NCBI RefSeq assembly: GCF_013369335.1
Contig: NZ_SZQJ01000007.1
Span: 1-64,000 of the forward strand
Reading direction: 5' to 3'
Source: Vibrio sp. JPW-9-11-11
Lineage (GTDB): Bacteria > Pseudomonadota > Gammaproteobacteria > Enterobacterales > Vibrionaceae
DNA: 64,000 nt
Position numbers and translations under genes: made by a program
Shown here: in pieces, positions 16,302 to 26,633 of the stretch
How positions within the stretch are numbered: the first letter of the stretch is position 1
Layout: the number at the start of each line of letters is the position of its first letter
The notes under the pieces: model-generated
Told to the model about the DNA's origin: nothing
The model's database searches: none
The model's input: the letters and a program-made list of their open reading frames with translations, nothing else

Positions 16302-18755
16302 ATGGACATCTTGCTCTCTATACTCGGCTTTACCGTCGTCGTCGCTGCCTGTTTGTATCACCGCAGCTCACTTTTCATTTCAATCGCCGCACTCACGGCC
16401 ACTATGGTACTACTGTCTATCTTTGGTAGCGCTGGCTCTGTCAGTTGGTTGCTATTTGTCGCAGCGACAGCAGTACTTACCGTCCCTTCTTTACGCCAGT
16501 CATTGATCAGCAAAAAAGCACTGGCGCTATTTAAGAAAGTGCTCCCGGCCATGTCACAAACGGAAAAAGAAGCGTTGGATGCGGGTACCGTGTGGTGGGA
16601 AGCGGAACTGTTTAAAGGGAAGCCCGACTGGAACAAACTGCACCAAATTAAAGATCCGCAATTGAGCGCCGAGGAACAAGCCTTTCTTGACGGACCAGTC
16701 AACGAAGTGTGTGCGATGGTTAACGACTACCAAGTCACCCACGAATTAGCAGACTTACCCCCACACGTTTGGCAGTACCTAAAAGACAATAAATTCTTCG
16801 CCATGATCATCAAGAAGAAGTATGGCGGCTTAGAGTTTTCGGCTTACGCCCAGTCTTTAGTATTGCAAAAACTGACCGGTGTCTCTGGCGTACTGTCATC
16901 GACGGTGGGCGTACCAAACTCACTCGGCCCAGGTGAATTGTTGCAGCATTACGGCACCAGCGAACAAAAAGACTACTACCTACCTCGCCTTGCTGAAGGT
17001 AAAGAGATTCCATGTTTTGCTCTGACTAGCCCTGAAGCCGGATCAGATGCTGGCTCAATCCCTGATTTTGGCGTGGTTTGTAAAGGCGAATGGCAAGGGA
17101 AAGAAGTCCTCGGCATGCGCCTGACTTGGAACAAGCGCTACATTACCCTTGCTCCTGTAGCCACCGTACTCGGCCTGGCGTTTAAATTGCGTGACCCTGA
17201 GGGACTACTGGGTGATACACCCGATCTTGGCATTACTTGTGCGTTGATCCCAACCGACCTAGAAGGCGTCGAGATTGGTAATCGCCACTTCCCTCTCAAC
17301 GTCCCGTTCCAAAATGGTCCAACACGTGCCAACGACCTATTTGTGCCGCTGGATTTCATTATCGGTGGTCCGAAAATGGCAGGCCAAGGCTGGCGTATGT
17401 TGGTTGAGTGTCTATCAGTGGGCCGTGGTATTACCCTGCCTTCAAACTCGACTGGTGGCATCAAAACCGCGGCGTTGGCAACCGGTGCCTATGCACGTAT
17501 CCGTCGTCAGTTCAAGCAGCCTATCGGCCACATGGAAGGGGTTGAAGAACCATTGGCACGCTTGGGCGGTAACGCCTACGTGATGGATGCAGCCAGTGCC
17601 CTTACCGTTGCCGGTATCGATTTAGGCGAAAAGCCATCGGTGATCTCTGCTATCGTTAAGTACCACTGTACTCACCGCGGCCAACAAAGCATCATCGACG
17701 CGATGGATATTGTGGGCGGCAAAGGTATCTGTATGGGTCCATCTAACTTCTTGGCGCGTGGCTATCAGGGGGCACCCATTGCCGTTACCGTAGAGGGGGC
17801 TAACATTCTGACGCGTTCAATGATTATCTTTGGGCAAGGCGCGATTCGTTGCCATCCTTATGTACTCGAAGAGATGAATGCCGCGTATTCTGACAGTGCC
17901 GACGCGCTAGATAAGTTTGACGCAGCGCTCGCTGGCCACGTCAGCTTTACGCTAAGTAACCTAGTACGCAGCTTCTGGCTCGGTCTAACGGATGGTCGTT
18001 TATCTAGCGCACCAACTAGCGATACGACCAAGCGCTACTACCAACAACTTAATCGCTACAGTGCCAATATCGCCTTCTTGTCCGACATTTCCATGGCCGT
18101 GCTTGGTGGCTCATTGAAACGTAAAGAGCGTTTGTCGGCGCGCTTAGGGGATATTTTGAGCCAGCTTTACTTGAGTTCGGCCACCTTAAAACGCTTCGAG
18201 AGCGAGGGACGCCAACAAGCTGACTTAGCGCTGGTTCATTGGGGACTGCAAGACAGCTTAAAGCAAACTGAACTGGCCATTGATGAGTTTCTAGCCAACT
18301 TCCCGAACAAGTGGTTGGCAAAAGCCCTGCGCGTGATGATCTTACCGTTTGGCCGTGTGCGTAAAGCGCCAAACGACAAACTGGACAGTCAAGTTGCACA
18401 AATTTTGCAAACACCAAGCGAAACGCGTTCTCGCATCGGTCGCAATCAATACTTAACCGCCAGTGAGTTCAACCCTGCGGGTAAAATTGAGCACGCATTA
18501 GGGGTTATCCTCTCTGCCGAGCCCCTATTCGATAAAGTATGCAAAGAAACCGGGCAACGCCGTCCATTCCTGCGCTTAGACGACGTCGCAGAGCTAGGTT
18601 TGGAAAAAGGCATTTTGGATAAAGAGCAAGCTGAACTGCTCAAACAAGCAGAGCAACAACGCTTATACGTGATTAATGTTGATGACTTTAGCCCAGAGGA
18701 ACTGGCCGCAAAGCCGCTACCCGCGCCCTCTCCTAAGATGGAAGAAGTCGCTTAA
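16302..18755 (+). CDS. fadE: Acyl-CoA dehydrogenase FadE
   Basis: First oxidative step of fatty-acid beta-oxidation, FAD-dependent. The 817-aa length matches the long enterobacterial FadE (about 814 aa), not the 380-aa classic enzymes. Residues 1-70 are strongly hydrophobic and should anchor it to the inner membrane. The catalytic module contains [17 protein letters not shown] and [31 protein letters not shown], followed by [39 protein letters not shown]-terminal extension of about 250 residues is usual for this subfamily. Regulated by FadR, as the operator upstream shows. Confidence 0.96.
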   Translation: MDILLSILGFTVVVAACLYHRSSLFISIAALTATMVLLSIFGSAGSVSWLLFVAATAVLTVPSLRQSLISKKALALFKKVLPAMSQTEKEALDAGTVWWEAELFKGKPDWNKLHQIKDPQLSAEEQAFLDGPVNEVCAMVNDYQVTHELADLPPHVWQYLKDNKFFAMIIKKKYGGLEFSAYAQSLVLQKLTGVSGVLSSTVGVPNSLGPGELLQHYGTSEQKDYYLPRLAEGKEIPCFALTSPEAGSDAGSIPDFGVVCKGEWQGKEVLGMRLTWNKRYITLAPVATVLGLAFKLRDPEGLLGDTPDLGITCALIPTDLEGVEIGNRHFPLNVPFQNGPTRANDLFVPLDFIIGGPKMAGQGWRMLVECLSVGRGITLPSNSTGGIKTAALATGAYARIRRQFKQPIGHMEGVEEPLARLGGNAYVMDAASALTVAGIDLGEKPSVISAIVKYHCTHRGQQSIIDAMDIVGGKGICMGPSNFLARGYQGAPIAVTVEGANILTRSMIIFGQGAIRCHPYVLEEMNAAYSDSADALDKFDAALAGHVSFTLSNLVRSFWLGLTDGRLSSAPTSDTTKRYYQQLNRYSANIAFLSDISMAVLGGSLKRKERLSARLGDILSQLYLSSATLKRFESEGRQQADLALVHWGLQDSLKQTELAIDEFLANFPNKWLAKALRVMILPFGRVRKAPNDKLDSQVAQILQTPSETRSRIGRNQYLTASEFNPAGKIEHALGVILSAEPLFDKVCKETGQRRPFLRLDDVAELGLEKGILDKEQAELLKQAEQQRLYVINVDDFSPEELAAKPLPAPSPKMEEVA

Positions 18756-18773
18756 CCTGTACAACAACAATGA

Positions 18774-18807
18774 AAAAGGGCTGCCGATTGGCAGCCCTTT
18801 TATTTTT
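18774..18807 (+). terminator. Terminator of fadE
   Basis: GGGCTGCC (18778-18785) pairs with GGCAGCCC (18790-18797), followed by TTTTATTTTT. Confidence 0.9.
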
Positions 18808-18924
18808 ATCCGTTAACAGACTACTGAGCTATCTCGCGCCACTTCGGATGCTTGATGGATGCAGTGCTTTGACCACTCGGTTTGTACACTCACGCGTCGC
18901 GATAACTGCAAATAAGTCCGCGAC

Positions 18925-20175
18925 TTATTTCTTTGGCATCTCTAACTGCATTTCTGGAATCGCTTGTTTGCTTGCTTTGAGCTTGCTGCGCACAAACCAG
19001 ACGACTAAACCAAGCAACAAGGCAATAATGTTACCGACTGCGATAATAATAATGGTACGTGTGCGTTTCTCCTCGCGCATCTTGATCCGTTGCATCTCTT
19101 CCATCATTTTTTGCTGCTTGAGGCGCTCTTCTTCTTGGAGACGGCGAGTTTCTGCAATGTCGACTTCTTTAACCACGCTGTAAGTATGCTCAGTAAGCGG
19201 AAAAGTCAGTGGTCGCTCGGACCCCATCTCGGTAGCAAATACCCTTCCAGTCCAAGAGTAGAGACCGATATCTTCACTGTAAGGAATTTCGAGCTCGAGC
19301 TTGTTACTCTCTTCGGCGGCTGAGCCTTGTACTGTAACCACTTCATCATCAGGGCTAATATGTTCCACATGCCCAGCAATAGAGCCAGGTTTAATCATGC
19401 CTTGCTCGCCAGAAAAAACCAGTTTGTTACTCAAGCCTTCTTCACGAGACTGAATAAACGTCGACTGAATCGGCGACGGGTAGACCAACACTTCTTGCTC
19501 TTGGGCTCGCAGGAACACCCCATTACCTGAAGTAATCCGCACTCGGTACTTACCCGGCTCACTAGAGATGGGTAATCCAACGGTAAAAATACCATCACCG
19601 GCGACTTCGTCTAGCGCTTGACCATCATCGGCAAATTCCCCAATCACTTCAGGAATCGGTCGAGCCTCTTTGACTAAGGTGTCTTCATTCTCAATAAACT
19701 TGGTAAAGGTGACTTTCAGTTTCACTCTATCGAGAAAGTCTCTCAGCACTAGTGGCTCACCGTCAGAGGTCAAACGAGCATTAAACTTGAGGGATTCACC
19801 TTGGTACAGACGGTTAGGTAAGATATCGGTGGATAGTTCCAGATGTGAAATCAGTTTGATCTTGTTCTTTGGCGTTACCTTGCCAATTGCCTGCCAAGGT
19901 CCTGGCATCGGATTATCAATGGAAATAATGTCCATTGACGACTCTTGATACCAACGAACATTGTCTGGGCTGCGCCACGCGTAGTACTTTTTGCCATCGG
20001 GGCGCACCAATACCACCGGCTGCGAACTCTTCGCGCGGTAAATCACAAAGGTGATCTGTTTAATCGAAGGGTCAACACGAAAACGGTTGTCGAGTAAAGA
20101 CATGGAGGAACCATCTGCGCTGAAAGCAAGCGCACTCCACAACAGGGCTATCACTGCAATCCAGTTCCTCAACAT
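18925..20175 (-). CDS. TIGR03503-family-like envelope protein of unknown function
   Basis: A 416-aa protein with a signal peptide (MLRNWIAVIALLWSALAFSA), a large predicted periplasmic region, a charged helical stretch and one transmembrane helix. The periplasmic part holds beta-rich modules; FADDGQALDEVAGDGIFTV looks like the calcium-binding DGxxxDxxxxDG pattern found in invasin/Ig-like repeats. Residues about 345-375 (ETRRLQEEERLKQQKMMEEM) are a likely coiled coil; TIIIIAVGNIIALLLGLVVW is the membrane anchor, leaving a short cytoplasmic tail. I recognise it as the TIGR03503 family of gammaproteobacteria, function unknown. It is 8 bases downstream of dnaQ. Confidence 0.7.
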   Translation of the reverse strand: MLRNWIAVIALLWSALAFSADGSSMSLLDNRFRVDPSIKQITFVIYRAKSSQPVVLVRPDGKKYYAWRSPDNVRWYQESSMDIISIDNPMPGPWQAIGKVTPKNKIKLISHLELSTDILPNRLYQGESLKFNARLTSDGEPLVLRDFLDRVKLKVTFTKFIENEDTLVKEARPIPEVIGEFADDGQALDEVAGDGIFTVGLPISSEPGKYRVRITSGNGVFLRAQEQEVLVYPSPIQSTFIQSREEGLSNKLVFSGEQGMIKPGSIAGHVEHISPDDEVVTVQGSAAEESNKLELEIPYSEDIGLYSWTGRVFATEMGSERPLTFPLTEHTYSVVKEVDIAETRRLQEEERLKQQKMMEEMQRIKMREEKRTRTIIIIAVGNIIALLLGLVVWFVRSKLKASKQAIPEMQLEMPKK

Positions 20176-20183
20176 CCTTTCTC

Positions 20184-20921
20184 CTACTGACGCCAGAGAC
20201 AGCTTCCGCTTTTCTCGACGATATCTAATCTATTTTGGTGGGCTTCTAATTCATCGGCAGATGCGTGCAAAACCTTTAGGGCTTTCCGTCCACTCGCCAC
20301 TCGTTTTATCTCTTCGCCACCTCCGTCGTTGGCACTCCCAGCGTTAAATTGCAATGAGGTTTGCCCGCCCGTCATCAACAAATAGACGTCAGCGAGGATC
20401 TCCGCATCGAGCAATGCCCCGTGCAACGTTCGATGAGAGTTATCGATCCCATAGCGGTCACACAGTATATCGAGGTTGTTGCGCTTGCCTGGGAAGATCT
20501 TCTTCGCCATGGCCAGGGTATCGGTCACTTTGCAGTAATCGACGGTTTTACCAATGCTGGCATCGAGCTTAGCAAATTCGTGATCCATAAAGCCGACGTC
20601 GAAGGGCGCATTATGCGCGACGAGCTCAGCCCCTTTAATGAACTCAATAAACTCACTGTGAACATCGCGATAGTCTGGCTTATCGACCAAGAACTCATCG
20701 GTAATACCATGGACTTCAACCGCATCAGGTTGAATCTCACGATCCGGTTTGATGTAGACGTGAAAATGTCGCCCAGTGAGTTTACGGTTGATAATTTCAA
20801 CCGCACCGATTTCTATGATGCGATGGCCTTGGTAATGAGGGCCACCTTCTCGGTTCATACCTGTGGTTTCAGTATCGAGAACCACGATGCGATGCTGGTT
20901 TGAATTGTTGCTAGTATTCAT
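20184..20921 (-). CDS. dnaQ: DNA polymerase III epsilon subunit (3'-5' proofreading exonuclease)
   Basis: Proofreading subunit of the replicative polymerase, 245 aa. DEDDh exonuclease motifs are present: VLDTETTGM with D16 and E18, HNAPFDVGFMDHEF, and HRTLHGALLDAEILADVY with the catalytic His and last Asp. The C-terminal segment after about residue 190 should bind DnaE. It is divergent from rnhA across 56 bp, the conserved dnaQ-rnhA arrangement, and is followed by the TIGR03503-like gene. Confidence 0.96.
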   Translation of the reverse strand: MNTSNNSNQHRIVVLDTETTGMNREGGPHYQGHRIIEIGAVEIINRKLTGRHFHVYIKPDREIQPDAVEVHGITDEFLVDKPDYRDVHSEFIEFIKGAELVAHNAPFDVGFMDHEFAKLDASIGKTVDYCKVTDTLAMAKKIFPGKRNNLDILCDRYGIDNSHRTLHGALLDAEILADVYLLMTGGQTSLQFNAGSANDGGGEEIKRVASGRKALKVLHASADELEAHQNRLDIVEKSGSCLWRQ

Positions 20922-20977
20922 AACAAAAACTGTGTCAGACTATGCCAATAATGTGCTTAACCCAATAGTATCAAATC

Positions 20978-21445
20978 ATGACGAAACAGGTGGAAATTTT
21001 CACTGATGGTTCTTGTTTGGGCAATCCAGGCCCTGGTGGCTACGGCATTGTCCTACGCTATAAGCAGACCGAAAAGACCTTAGCCAAAGGTTATACCCTC
21101 ACCACCAATAACCGCATGGAAATGCTGGCAACTATTGTTGCCCTGCAAACCCTTAAAGAGCCGTGTAACGTCATTCTTACGACCGACAGTCAATACGTTC
21201 GCCAAGGCATCACGCAATGGATCCACAACTGGAAAAAGCGTGGTTGGAAAACGGCCGATAAAAAACCGGTCAAAAATGCCGATTTGTGGCAAGCGCTTGA
21301 TGCCGAATCTCAGCGCCACCAAATCGACTGGCGCTGGGTAAAAGGCCATGCTGGTCACCGTGAGAACGAGATGTGTGACGAGCTAGCGCGCGCCGCCGCA
21401 GAAAACCCAACCGAAGAAGATAGCGGCTATATCGCGGCCAATTAA
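20978..21445 (+). CDS. rnhA: Ribonuclease HI
   Basis: Cleaves the RNA strand of RNA:DNA hybrids. The 155-aa product has the four acidic active-site residues in [39 protein letters not shown] and [18 protein letters not shown]. The basic handle [20 protein letters not shown] is retained. Its stop overlaps the stop of the opposite-strand methyltransferase by four bases. rnhB (RNase HII) is at 33 kb. Confidence 0.97.
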   Translation: MTKQVEIFTDGSCLGNPGPGGYGIVLRYKQTEKTLAKGYTLTTNNRMEMLATIVALQTLKEPCNVILTTDSQYVRQGITQWIHNWKKRGWKTADKKPVKNADLWQALDAESQRHQIDWRWVKGHAGHRENEMCDELARAAAENPTEEDSGYIAAN

Positions 21446-22185
21446 CCCCTTCGATGTTGACGATTAGACACCTTGTAATTGACGCCCAGTGGCGTCAATT
21501 TTCGTTTTAGTTTCCAGTGTGGCTTTAGTGGCTTCAATGGATAGGTTCGTTTACGCGCGACGATAAAATACAAACTGCCCATCGGCGCCGCCCAGTCTCC
21601 CAAGCTGTTCTCTAGCCATGTCCACATCGTGCGATAGCGCTGCATCGGAAACAAGGCATAGCGGTCACACTCAATCACCTGATAGTTTAATAGTCCTAAC
21701 CAGTCCTTGACTCGATTCGGGGTAAACATTCGCCCACTCCAGGGCAAGTTGTTTTTTCGCCACGGCATCAAACTCGCCAAACCGGTAAAACTGAGCGGGT
21801 TAAACCCTGTAATGATCAAATAGCCATCATCAATCATTACTCGGTCGACTTCACGCAATAAACGATGTGGGTCGCTACAGTAGTCAAGTTGGTGCGCAAT
21901 CAATACGGTGTCAAAGCTTTTTTCAATAAAAGGGAGCTCATAACTGTCGGCAATCACGTTATGCAGCGGGTTATGGATATCGAGATGAACTTGATGTTGA
22001 ATGTTGCAGTTGAAGCTGGTTAACTCACAACTGAGGCCACCCAATTTAAGTAGATGGTAACCAAACAGCTTAGGGCACCACTCGTCGATACGCGTTTGGA
22101 TAGATTCACTCACCCATTGGCCATTCTTTAGCTGAGACCACGAATGAGGCTTTTCAAACTTCTTCTTGCTACGCGCTGGCTTCAT
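21442..22185 (-). CDS. Class I SAM-dependent methyltransferase, YafS-like
   Basis: A 247-aa Rossmann-fold methyltransferase resembling YafS, which lies beside gloB and rnhA in E. coli. The SAM-domain core is visible as [52 protein letters not shown], read here in pieces: the acidic loop, the motif IV-like FDTVLIAH and the post-motif helix. Basic N and C termini could contact nucleic acid. Substrate unknown. It is divergent from gloB and tail-to-tail with rnhA. Confidence 0.78.
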   Translation of the reverse strand: MKPARSKKKFEKPHSWSQLKNGQWVSESIQTRIDEWCPKLFGYHLLKLGGLSCELTSFNCNIQHQVHLDIHNPLHNVIADSYELPFIEKSFDTVLIAHQLDYCSDPHRLLREVDRVMIDDGYLIITGFNPLSFTGLASLMPWRKNNLPWSGRMFTPNRVKDWLGLLNYQVIECDRYALFPMQRYRTMWTWLENSLGDWAAPMGSLYFIVARKRTYPLKPLKPHWKLKRKLTPLGVNYKVSNRQHRRG

Positions 22186-22223
22186 AGTTAACCTGCTTCA
22201 CTCTGTTAACGGGAGAAACAACC

Positions 22224-22982
22224 ATGTTGAATATCAAAAGCATACCCGCATTTAACGACAATTACATCTGGCTAATTGAAAATAGCGATCAGCGCTGTGC
22301 GGTCGTTGACCCCGGTGATGCTGCGCCCGTACTGGCTTACCTAGAACAGCATCAGCTCAGCTTGGAAGCAATCTTAATAACCCATCATCACAACGACCAT
22401 ATTGGCGGCGTCGCTGAGCTGGTACGTCAGTTTCCTGATATCAGTGTTGTTGGCCCTGCCAATGAGCCTATTCCGACCTTGACCCATGCGGTTGAACCCG
22501 GGGAGCAAATCGAGCTATTCGATGAGATCTTTTTTGTCCTTGGCCTAGAAGGCCACACTGCGGGGCATATTGGTTATGTGGGTGACGGGAAACTATTTTG
22601 TGGTGATGTGCTTTTCTCTGCTGGGTGCGGTCGAGTATTTGAAGGGACCATGGAGCAAATGTACACCTCACTCGCTAAACTGGCCGCCCTACCTCAAGAG
22701 ACTCAAGTGTTTTGTGCCCATGAGTACACGGCAAGCAATGTCGCGTTTGCACTAGCCGTGGAGCCCGACAATGATCAGTTGCATAAATATCGTGACGAGG
22801 TCAATCGCCTACGAGCACAAAATCAACCAACGCTGCCCACCACCATTGGCCGTGAAAAATGGATTAACCCTTTTCTCCGAACCGATCAGCCCAGCGTGAT
22901 GCGTTCGGTTTCAAATCGGACCTCACAAACCGACCCACTCGCCATTTTTACTGCATTACGTGAGTGGAAGAACGAATTTTAA
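22224..22982 (+). CDS. gloB: Hydroxyacylglutathione hydrolase (glyoxalase II)
   Basis: Hydrolyses S-lactoylglutathione in methylglyoxal detoxification. Metallo-beta-lactamase fold, 252 aa. The metal motif [10 protein letters not shown] is intact; further ligands lie in [32 protein letters not shown] and FCAHEYT. The C-terminal glutathione-binding domain ([23 protein letters not shown]) is present. A GGGAG ribosome site precedes the ATG. It is divergent from the methyltransferase by 38 bp. Confidence 0.96.
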   Translation: MLNIKSIPAFNDNYIWLIENSDQRCAVVDPGDAAPVLAYLEQHQLSLEAILITHHHNDHIGGVAELVRQFPDISVVGPANEPIPTLTHAVEPGEQIELFDEIFFVLGLEGHTAGHIGYVGDGKLFCGDVLFSAGCGRVFEGTMEQMYTSLAKLAALPQETQVFCAHEYTASNVAFALAVEPDNDQLHKYRDEVNRLRAQNQPTLPTTIGREKWINPFLRTDQPSVMRSVSNRTSQTDPLAIFTALREWKNEF

Positions 22983-23052
22983 CGATTTGCTGCTTGTCAC
23001 CTCGTTATTGTGACAAGTATTATCACCAGCCAAAAAGAAAAAGGGCTGTGAA

Positions 23053-24618
23053 ATGCGAGTACAACACAGCTGGGTATTAGCGCTTCTGTTAGCAGGTTGT
23101 CAGCTTACCCAGCCGACTGACACTGGAGAGGCCGTCACTCCAGAAACCAATCAACCAACCTCAATACATCCAACCGAGCCTCAAACTCAGGTGGTCAAGC
23201 CTGCGGCTAAGCCGCTCCCTAAGGTGACGCCTCAAACTCAGCAAGATGTATGGCAAAGAATTGCAATGCAATTGGCGTTGCCGATCCCAGAGCACAAAAG
23301 CGTCGATTACTACCGAACTTGGTATTTAAAACACCCCAATCATTTAAAAACCGTATCAAAACGCGCAGAACCGTTTCTTTTTCTGATCACAGAAAAAATT
23401 GAACAACGAGGTCTGCCACTCGAGTTGGCCCTACTGCCTGTTGTAGAGAGCTCTTTCGATGCGTTTGCCTATTCACACGGTAGTGCAGCCGGTTTGTGGC
23501 AGTTTGTGCCCGGCACCGGCGAGATGTACGGTTTAAAGCAAAATTTCTGGTACGACGGTCGACGCGATGTTGCAGCAGCAACCGACGCCGCGCTGGATTA
23601 CCTGACCTATCTCAACAAACGTTTTGATGGTAACTGGAACCACGCGATTGCGGCTTACAATAGCGGCGGCGGGCGTGTCTCGCGTGCCATCCGCAAAAAC
23701 ACTAACCTTGGCAAGCCAACCGACTTCTTCTCACTGGATTTGCCAAGAGAGACCAGTGGGTATGTGCCAAAACTCTTAGCACTCGCTGATATCGTTGCGA
23801 ATCAAGAGCACTATGGTATCGAGATCCCGGCGATTGCTAACCGTCAAGTTATCCAACTGGTTGACCCCAAAGAACAACTTGATCTCGCGATTGCGGCCAA
23901 CTATGCCGGCATTTCAGTCAAACAACTGCAAAGCTTGAATCCAGCTTACAATCAATGGGCAACGGCACCCGATGGGCCGCACCAATTGTTGTTACCGGTT
24001 GAAAGTGTTGCGAAGTTTACCCAAACCGCTGAGGCCAACCGTGGTAAAGGCATGAAAGTGGTGCGCTATAAAGTCAAATCAGGAGATACGCTGAGCGTGC
24101 TGGCAAGCAAGTACAACACCACCAGCAAAGTGATCCGTCGTGCCAACAACCTCAGCAACAATACCATTCGAGTTGGCCAACACTTGATGATTCCAACCTC
24201 CACCAAAGATGACCAAGCGTACGCACTGAGCGCCACGAACCGTCTGGCTAAGACTCAAGCGACCGCTCGTGGTAAGTACAAACTAACTCACACCGTTGCC
24301 TCTGGAGAGAGTTTGTGGTCCATCGCACGCGCCAATAAAGTTTCTCACCAATCGCTCGCCAAATGGAATGGAATGGGCCCAAAAGACACCTTACGAGTGG
24401 GGCAGAAACTGGTGATTTGGAAGAACAGTTCCGATGGCGCCATTATTCGCACCGTGTTCTACAACGTACGCAGCGGTGACACCATTAGCGGTATCGCCAG
24501 TAAATTTAAAGTTAAATCTAATGACATAGTGAAGTGGAATGACCTCAGCAAGCAGAAATATCTCAAGCCAGGTCAAAAATTAAAGCTGTATGTCGATGTC
24601 ACTAAGGTAAGTGTATGA
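23053..24618 (+). CDS. mltD: Membrane-bound lytic murein transglycosylase D
   Basis: Outer-membrane lipoprotein that cleaves peptidoglycan glycan strands. The signal peptide MRVQHSWVLALLLAGC puts the lipid on C16. The SLT catalytic domain (about 110-260) has E132 in LLPVVESSFDAFAYS, then GLWQFVPGTGEMYGL and AIAAYNSGGGRVSRAI. Three LysM peptidoglycan-binding repeats follow, beginning near residues 337, 415 and 472 (YKVKSGDTLSVLA, HTVASGESLWSIA, YNVRSGDTISGIA). At 521 aa this exceeds E. coli MltD (about 450 aa), consistent with the extra LysM. Its stop overlaps the next ATG as ATGA. Confidence 0.95.
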   Translation: MRVQHSWVLALLLAGCQLTQPTDTGEAVTPETNQPTSIHPTEPQTQVVKPAAKPLPKVTPQTQQDVWQRIAMQLALPIPEHKSVDYYRTWYLKHPNHLKTVSKRAEPFLFLITEKIEQRGLPLELALLPVVESSFDAFAYSHGSAAGLWQFVPGTGEMYGLKQNFWYDGRRDVAAATDAALDYLTYLNKRFDGNWNHAIAAYNSGGGRVSRAIRKNTNLGKPTDFFSLDLPRETSGYVPKLLALADIVANQEHYGIEIPAIANRQVIQLVDPKEQLDLAIAANYAGISVKQLQSLNPAYNQWATAPDGPHQLLLPVESVAKFTQTAEANRGKGMKVVRYKVKSGDTLSVLASKYNTTSKVIRRANNLSNNTIRVGQHLMIPTSTKDDQAYALSATNRLAKTQATARGKYKLTHTVASGESLWSIARANKVSHQSLAKWNGMGPKDTLRVGQKLVIWKNSSDGAIIRTVFYNVRSGDTISGIASKFKVKSNDIVKWNDLSKQKYLKPGQKLKLYVDVTKVSV

Positions 24619-25301
24619 CCCCTTCCAGTAATCCCCTCGTTATGCTCGTCGATATTTTTCGCTCGCCGAGCGCTTGTTTCTTAGCCCTTTATCAACGTGG
24701 GGCTTGGGGTTGGCAGCCCTACATCTTTTTAATTTTGTCACCCTTTTTGTTCTGGGGAGCCTACTTTGACATGGTCAATTTTGACTGGCTCAAACAAACG
24801 CTCGAAGCCCAGTTGGCGGTCACCAACCCTGCACAACTAGAATTGCTCGATGCCAATACTCTTATGGCAAGTGAGATCATTAGTGACATTGCTGGTCGCA
24901 CCTTGACGATTCTGATGCTGGCATTTTGGTTCAACCTAGCCACTAAACCAAGTCAACATCAGCACGGCTTCTGGAAGTGGTTTGCCGCTAGTGCGGTGAT
25001 TACGTTTCCCGCCATTGTTGGCGATCTTGCCAGTTATGTCAGTGTGCTACTCAAGCACGGTCAAGTGTTGGTTTACGCAGCGGATCTCAACAGCCTCAAT
25101 GGGCTACTTAAATTGCCACTAACTAACCCTTGGTCTCAGTTTGCGAGCTCATTTCCACTATTGCTGCCTTGGTACATTGTATTGGGCTACGCGGCAGTCG
25201 GCACTTGGACCGAATTTGAACGCGGTCAGGCGCTGGCGATTTCCGCGCTGCCTTGGGGGGCTTACTACCTGATTTGGGCGCTATATATCGTTATTGCCTA
25301 A
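24615..25301 (+). CDS. YIP1-family integral membrane protein
   Basis: A 228-aa hydrophobic protein with about five transmembrane helices (segments near 35-55, 93-108, 122-145, 176-196 and 208-226). The overall pattern fits the YIP1 domain family. It overlaps mltD by four bases (ATGA), implying coupled translation and perhaps a shared role in the cell wall. Its 3' end overlaps the opposing yafD-like gene by 11 bases. Bacterial members have no settled function. Confidence 0.65.
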   Translation: MTPSSNPLVMLVDIFRSPSACFLALYQRGAWGWQPYIFLILSPFLFWGAYFDMVNFDWLKQTLEAQLAVTNPAQLELLDANTLMASEIISDIAGRTLTILMLAFWFNLATKPSQHQHGFWKWFAASAVITFPAIVGDLASYVSVLLKHGQVLVYAADLNSLNGLLKLPLTNPWSQFASSFPLLLPWYIVLGYAAVGTWTEFERGQALAISALPWGAYYLIWALYIVIA

Positions 25302-26142
25302 CGATACGGAAAGAGGCCAATAAAGGATTGTGATCAGAGGCGTCGGAGTTCGGCGCCTCTGCTGTATCTAGCGTTAAGCCGCGATAAAACATATGGTCGA
25401 GAGCCAACCCTGTCATAAACTGCGTACGATTATCGGGCTGATAGCGCACCTCAACTAATGCAAGATGCTCAAACGTCTGCTTCATTACCGCCAAACGCTC
25501 GTTGCTCCAACTATTAAAATCCCCTGCCACAATCATCGGCCCTTGGTGCCGTTCGAGATCGTTCGCCAACACACTCAACTGACGACGGTACTCTTTAATA
25601 CCATAGGTAAAGTTAACCGCATGAATATTGACCACGGCCAACTGCTGGCCATCAGAAAGTGGATACACAGCGTATAACGCCGACTTAGGTAATCGCAACC
25701 ACGGCTCAAGCTCGGTATAAGCACACGCTTTGCTCGGAGTATCGTAAGAGAGGTTAAGTACACCTGCCGAGGTTTGGAACGCTTTAAACGCATCAACTTG
25801 GCTACCAAACCACTGATGGTGAGCAATCCAGTCAATCAACTCCGGTGTCAGGCTGGCTTCTTGCAGCAACACCAACTGTGTATTTTGTGTCAGTGTCTCT
25901 AAACTCGATTTCCAACTTGGCTTATTCTGCTTGTAGATGTTCCAAACCAGTACATTTAACCGCCCTTGATCATCGAGCACTTTAGCGCTGCTATTTTCAT
26001 AGCACTGCAGCGACATGTTAATGCCTTGCTCGGAAATGGAAGTAATTCGTGACTGCTCTGGGAGGGTGAACACCACTTGATAACCTATCACCACAGTGAG
26101 CGATAAAAATGCAGCCATGACAATCAGTCGAATGGTTTTCAT
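25291..26142 (-). CDS. Endonuclease/exonuclease/phosphatase family protein, YafD-like
   Basis: A 283-aa protein from the ATG at 26142; the frame stays open into glnB, but only this start yields a signal-anchor (MKTIRLIVMAAFLSLTVVIGYQVVF). The EEP fold is clear: LNVLVWNIYKQNKPSW, LVLLQEASL with the metal Glu, NIHAVNF, GPMIVAGDFNSW and ALDHMFYRGL, ending DASDHNPLLASF. The active site would face the periplasm if the anchor is uncleaved. It resembles E. coli YafD. No obvious Shine-Dalgarno precedes the start, which is 15 bases beyond the glnB terminator hairpin. Confidence 0.75.
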   Translation of the reverse strand: MKTIRLIVMAAFLSLTVVIGYQVVFTLPEQSRITSISEQGINMSLQCYENSSAKVLDDQGRLNVLVWNIYKQNKPSWKSSLETLTQNTQLVLLQEASLTPELIDWIAHHQWFGSQVDAFKAFQTSAGVLNLSYDTPSKACAYTELEPWLRLPKSALYAVYPLSDGQQLAVVNIHAVNFTYGIKEYRRQLSVLANDLERHQGPMIVAGDFNSWSNERLAVMKQTFEHLALVEVRYQPDNRTQFMTGLALDHMFYRGLTLDTAEAPNSDASDHNPLLASFRIVRQ

Positions 26143-26156
26143 ACGCGGATAAAAGT

Positions 26157-26183
26157 AAAAAAAGAGCCACGAGGCTCTTTTTA
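26157..26183 (-). terminator. Terminator of glnB
   Basis: AAAGAGCC (26161-26168) pairs with GGCTCTTT (26173-26180) around a four-base loop, with A and T tracts outside. Confidence 0.8.
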
Positions 26184-26194
26184 TCATGCTTGAA

Positions 26195-26542
<348 letters not shown>

Positions 26543-26588
26543 TTAAACTGTGGTTATTGTTGCTATTATCCCATGATCACCCTGCAAT

Positions 26589-26616
26589 AAAAAGCCCGAG
26601 CATCGCGGCTCGGGCT
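26589..26616 (-). terminator. Terminator of the cytochrome c gene
   Basis: GCCCGAG (26594-26600) pairs with CTCGGGC (26609-26615). The A run at 26588-26593 is the reverse-strand T tract. Confidence 0.75.
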
Positions 26617-26633
26617 TAATTCGAATCAGAGTA

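Noticed and set aside
18770..19183. A 137-codon forward frame after fadE
   Set aside because: It starts in the fadE terminator and runs antisense through the TIGR03503-like gene. Not credible as a protein.
20361..20903. A 180-codon forward frame antisense to dnaQ
   Set aside because: It lies entirely inside the well-supported dnaQ gene, has no ribosome site and no recognisable domain. It follows from codon bias on the other strand.
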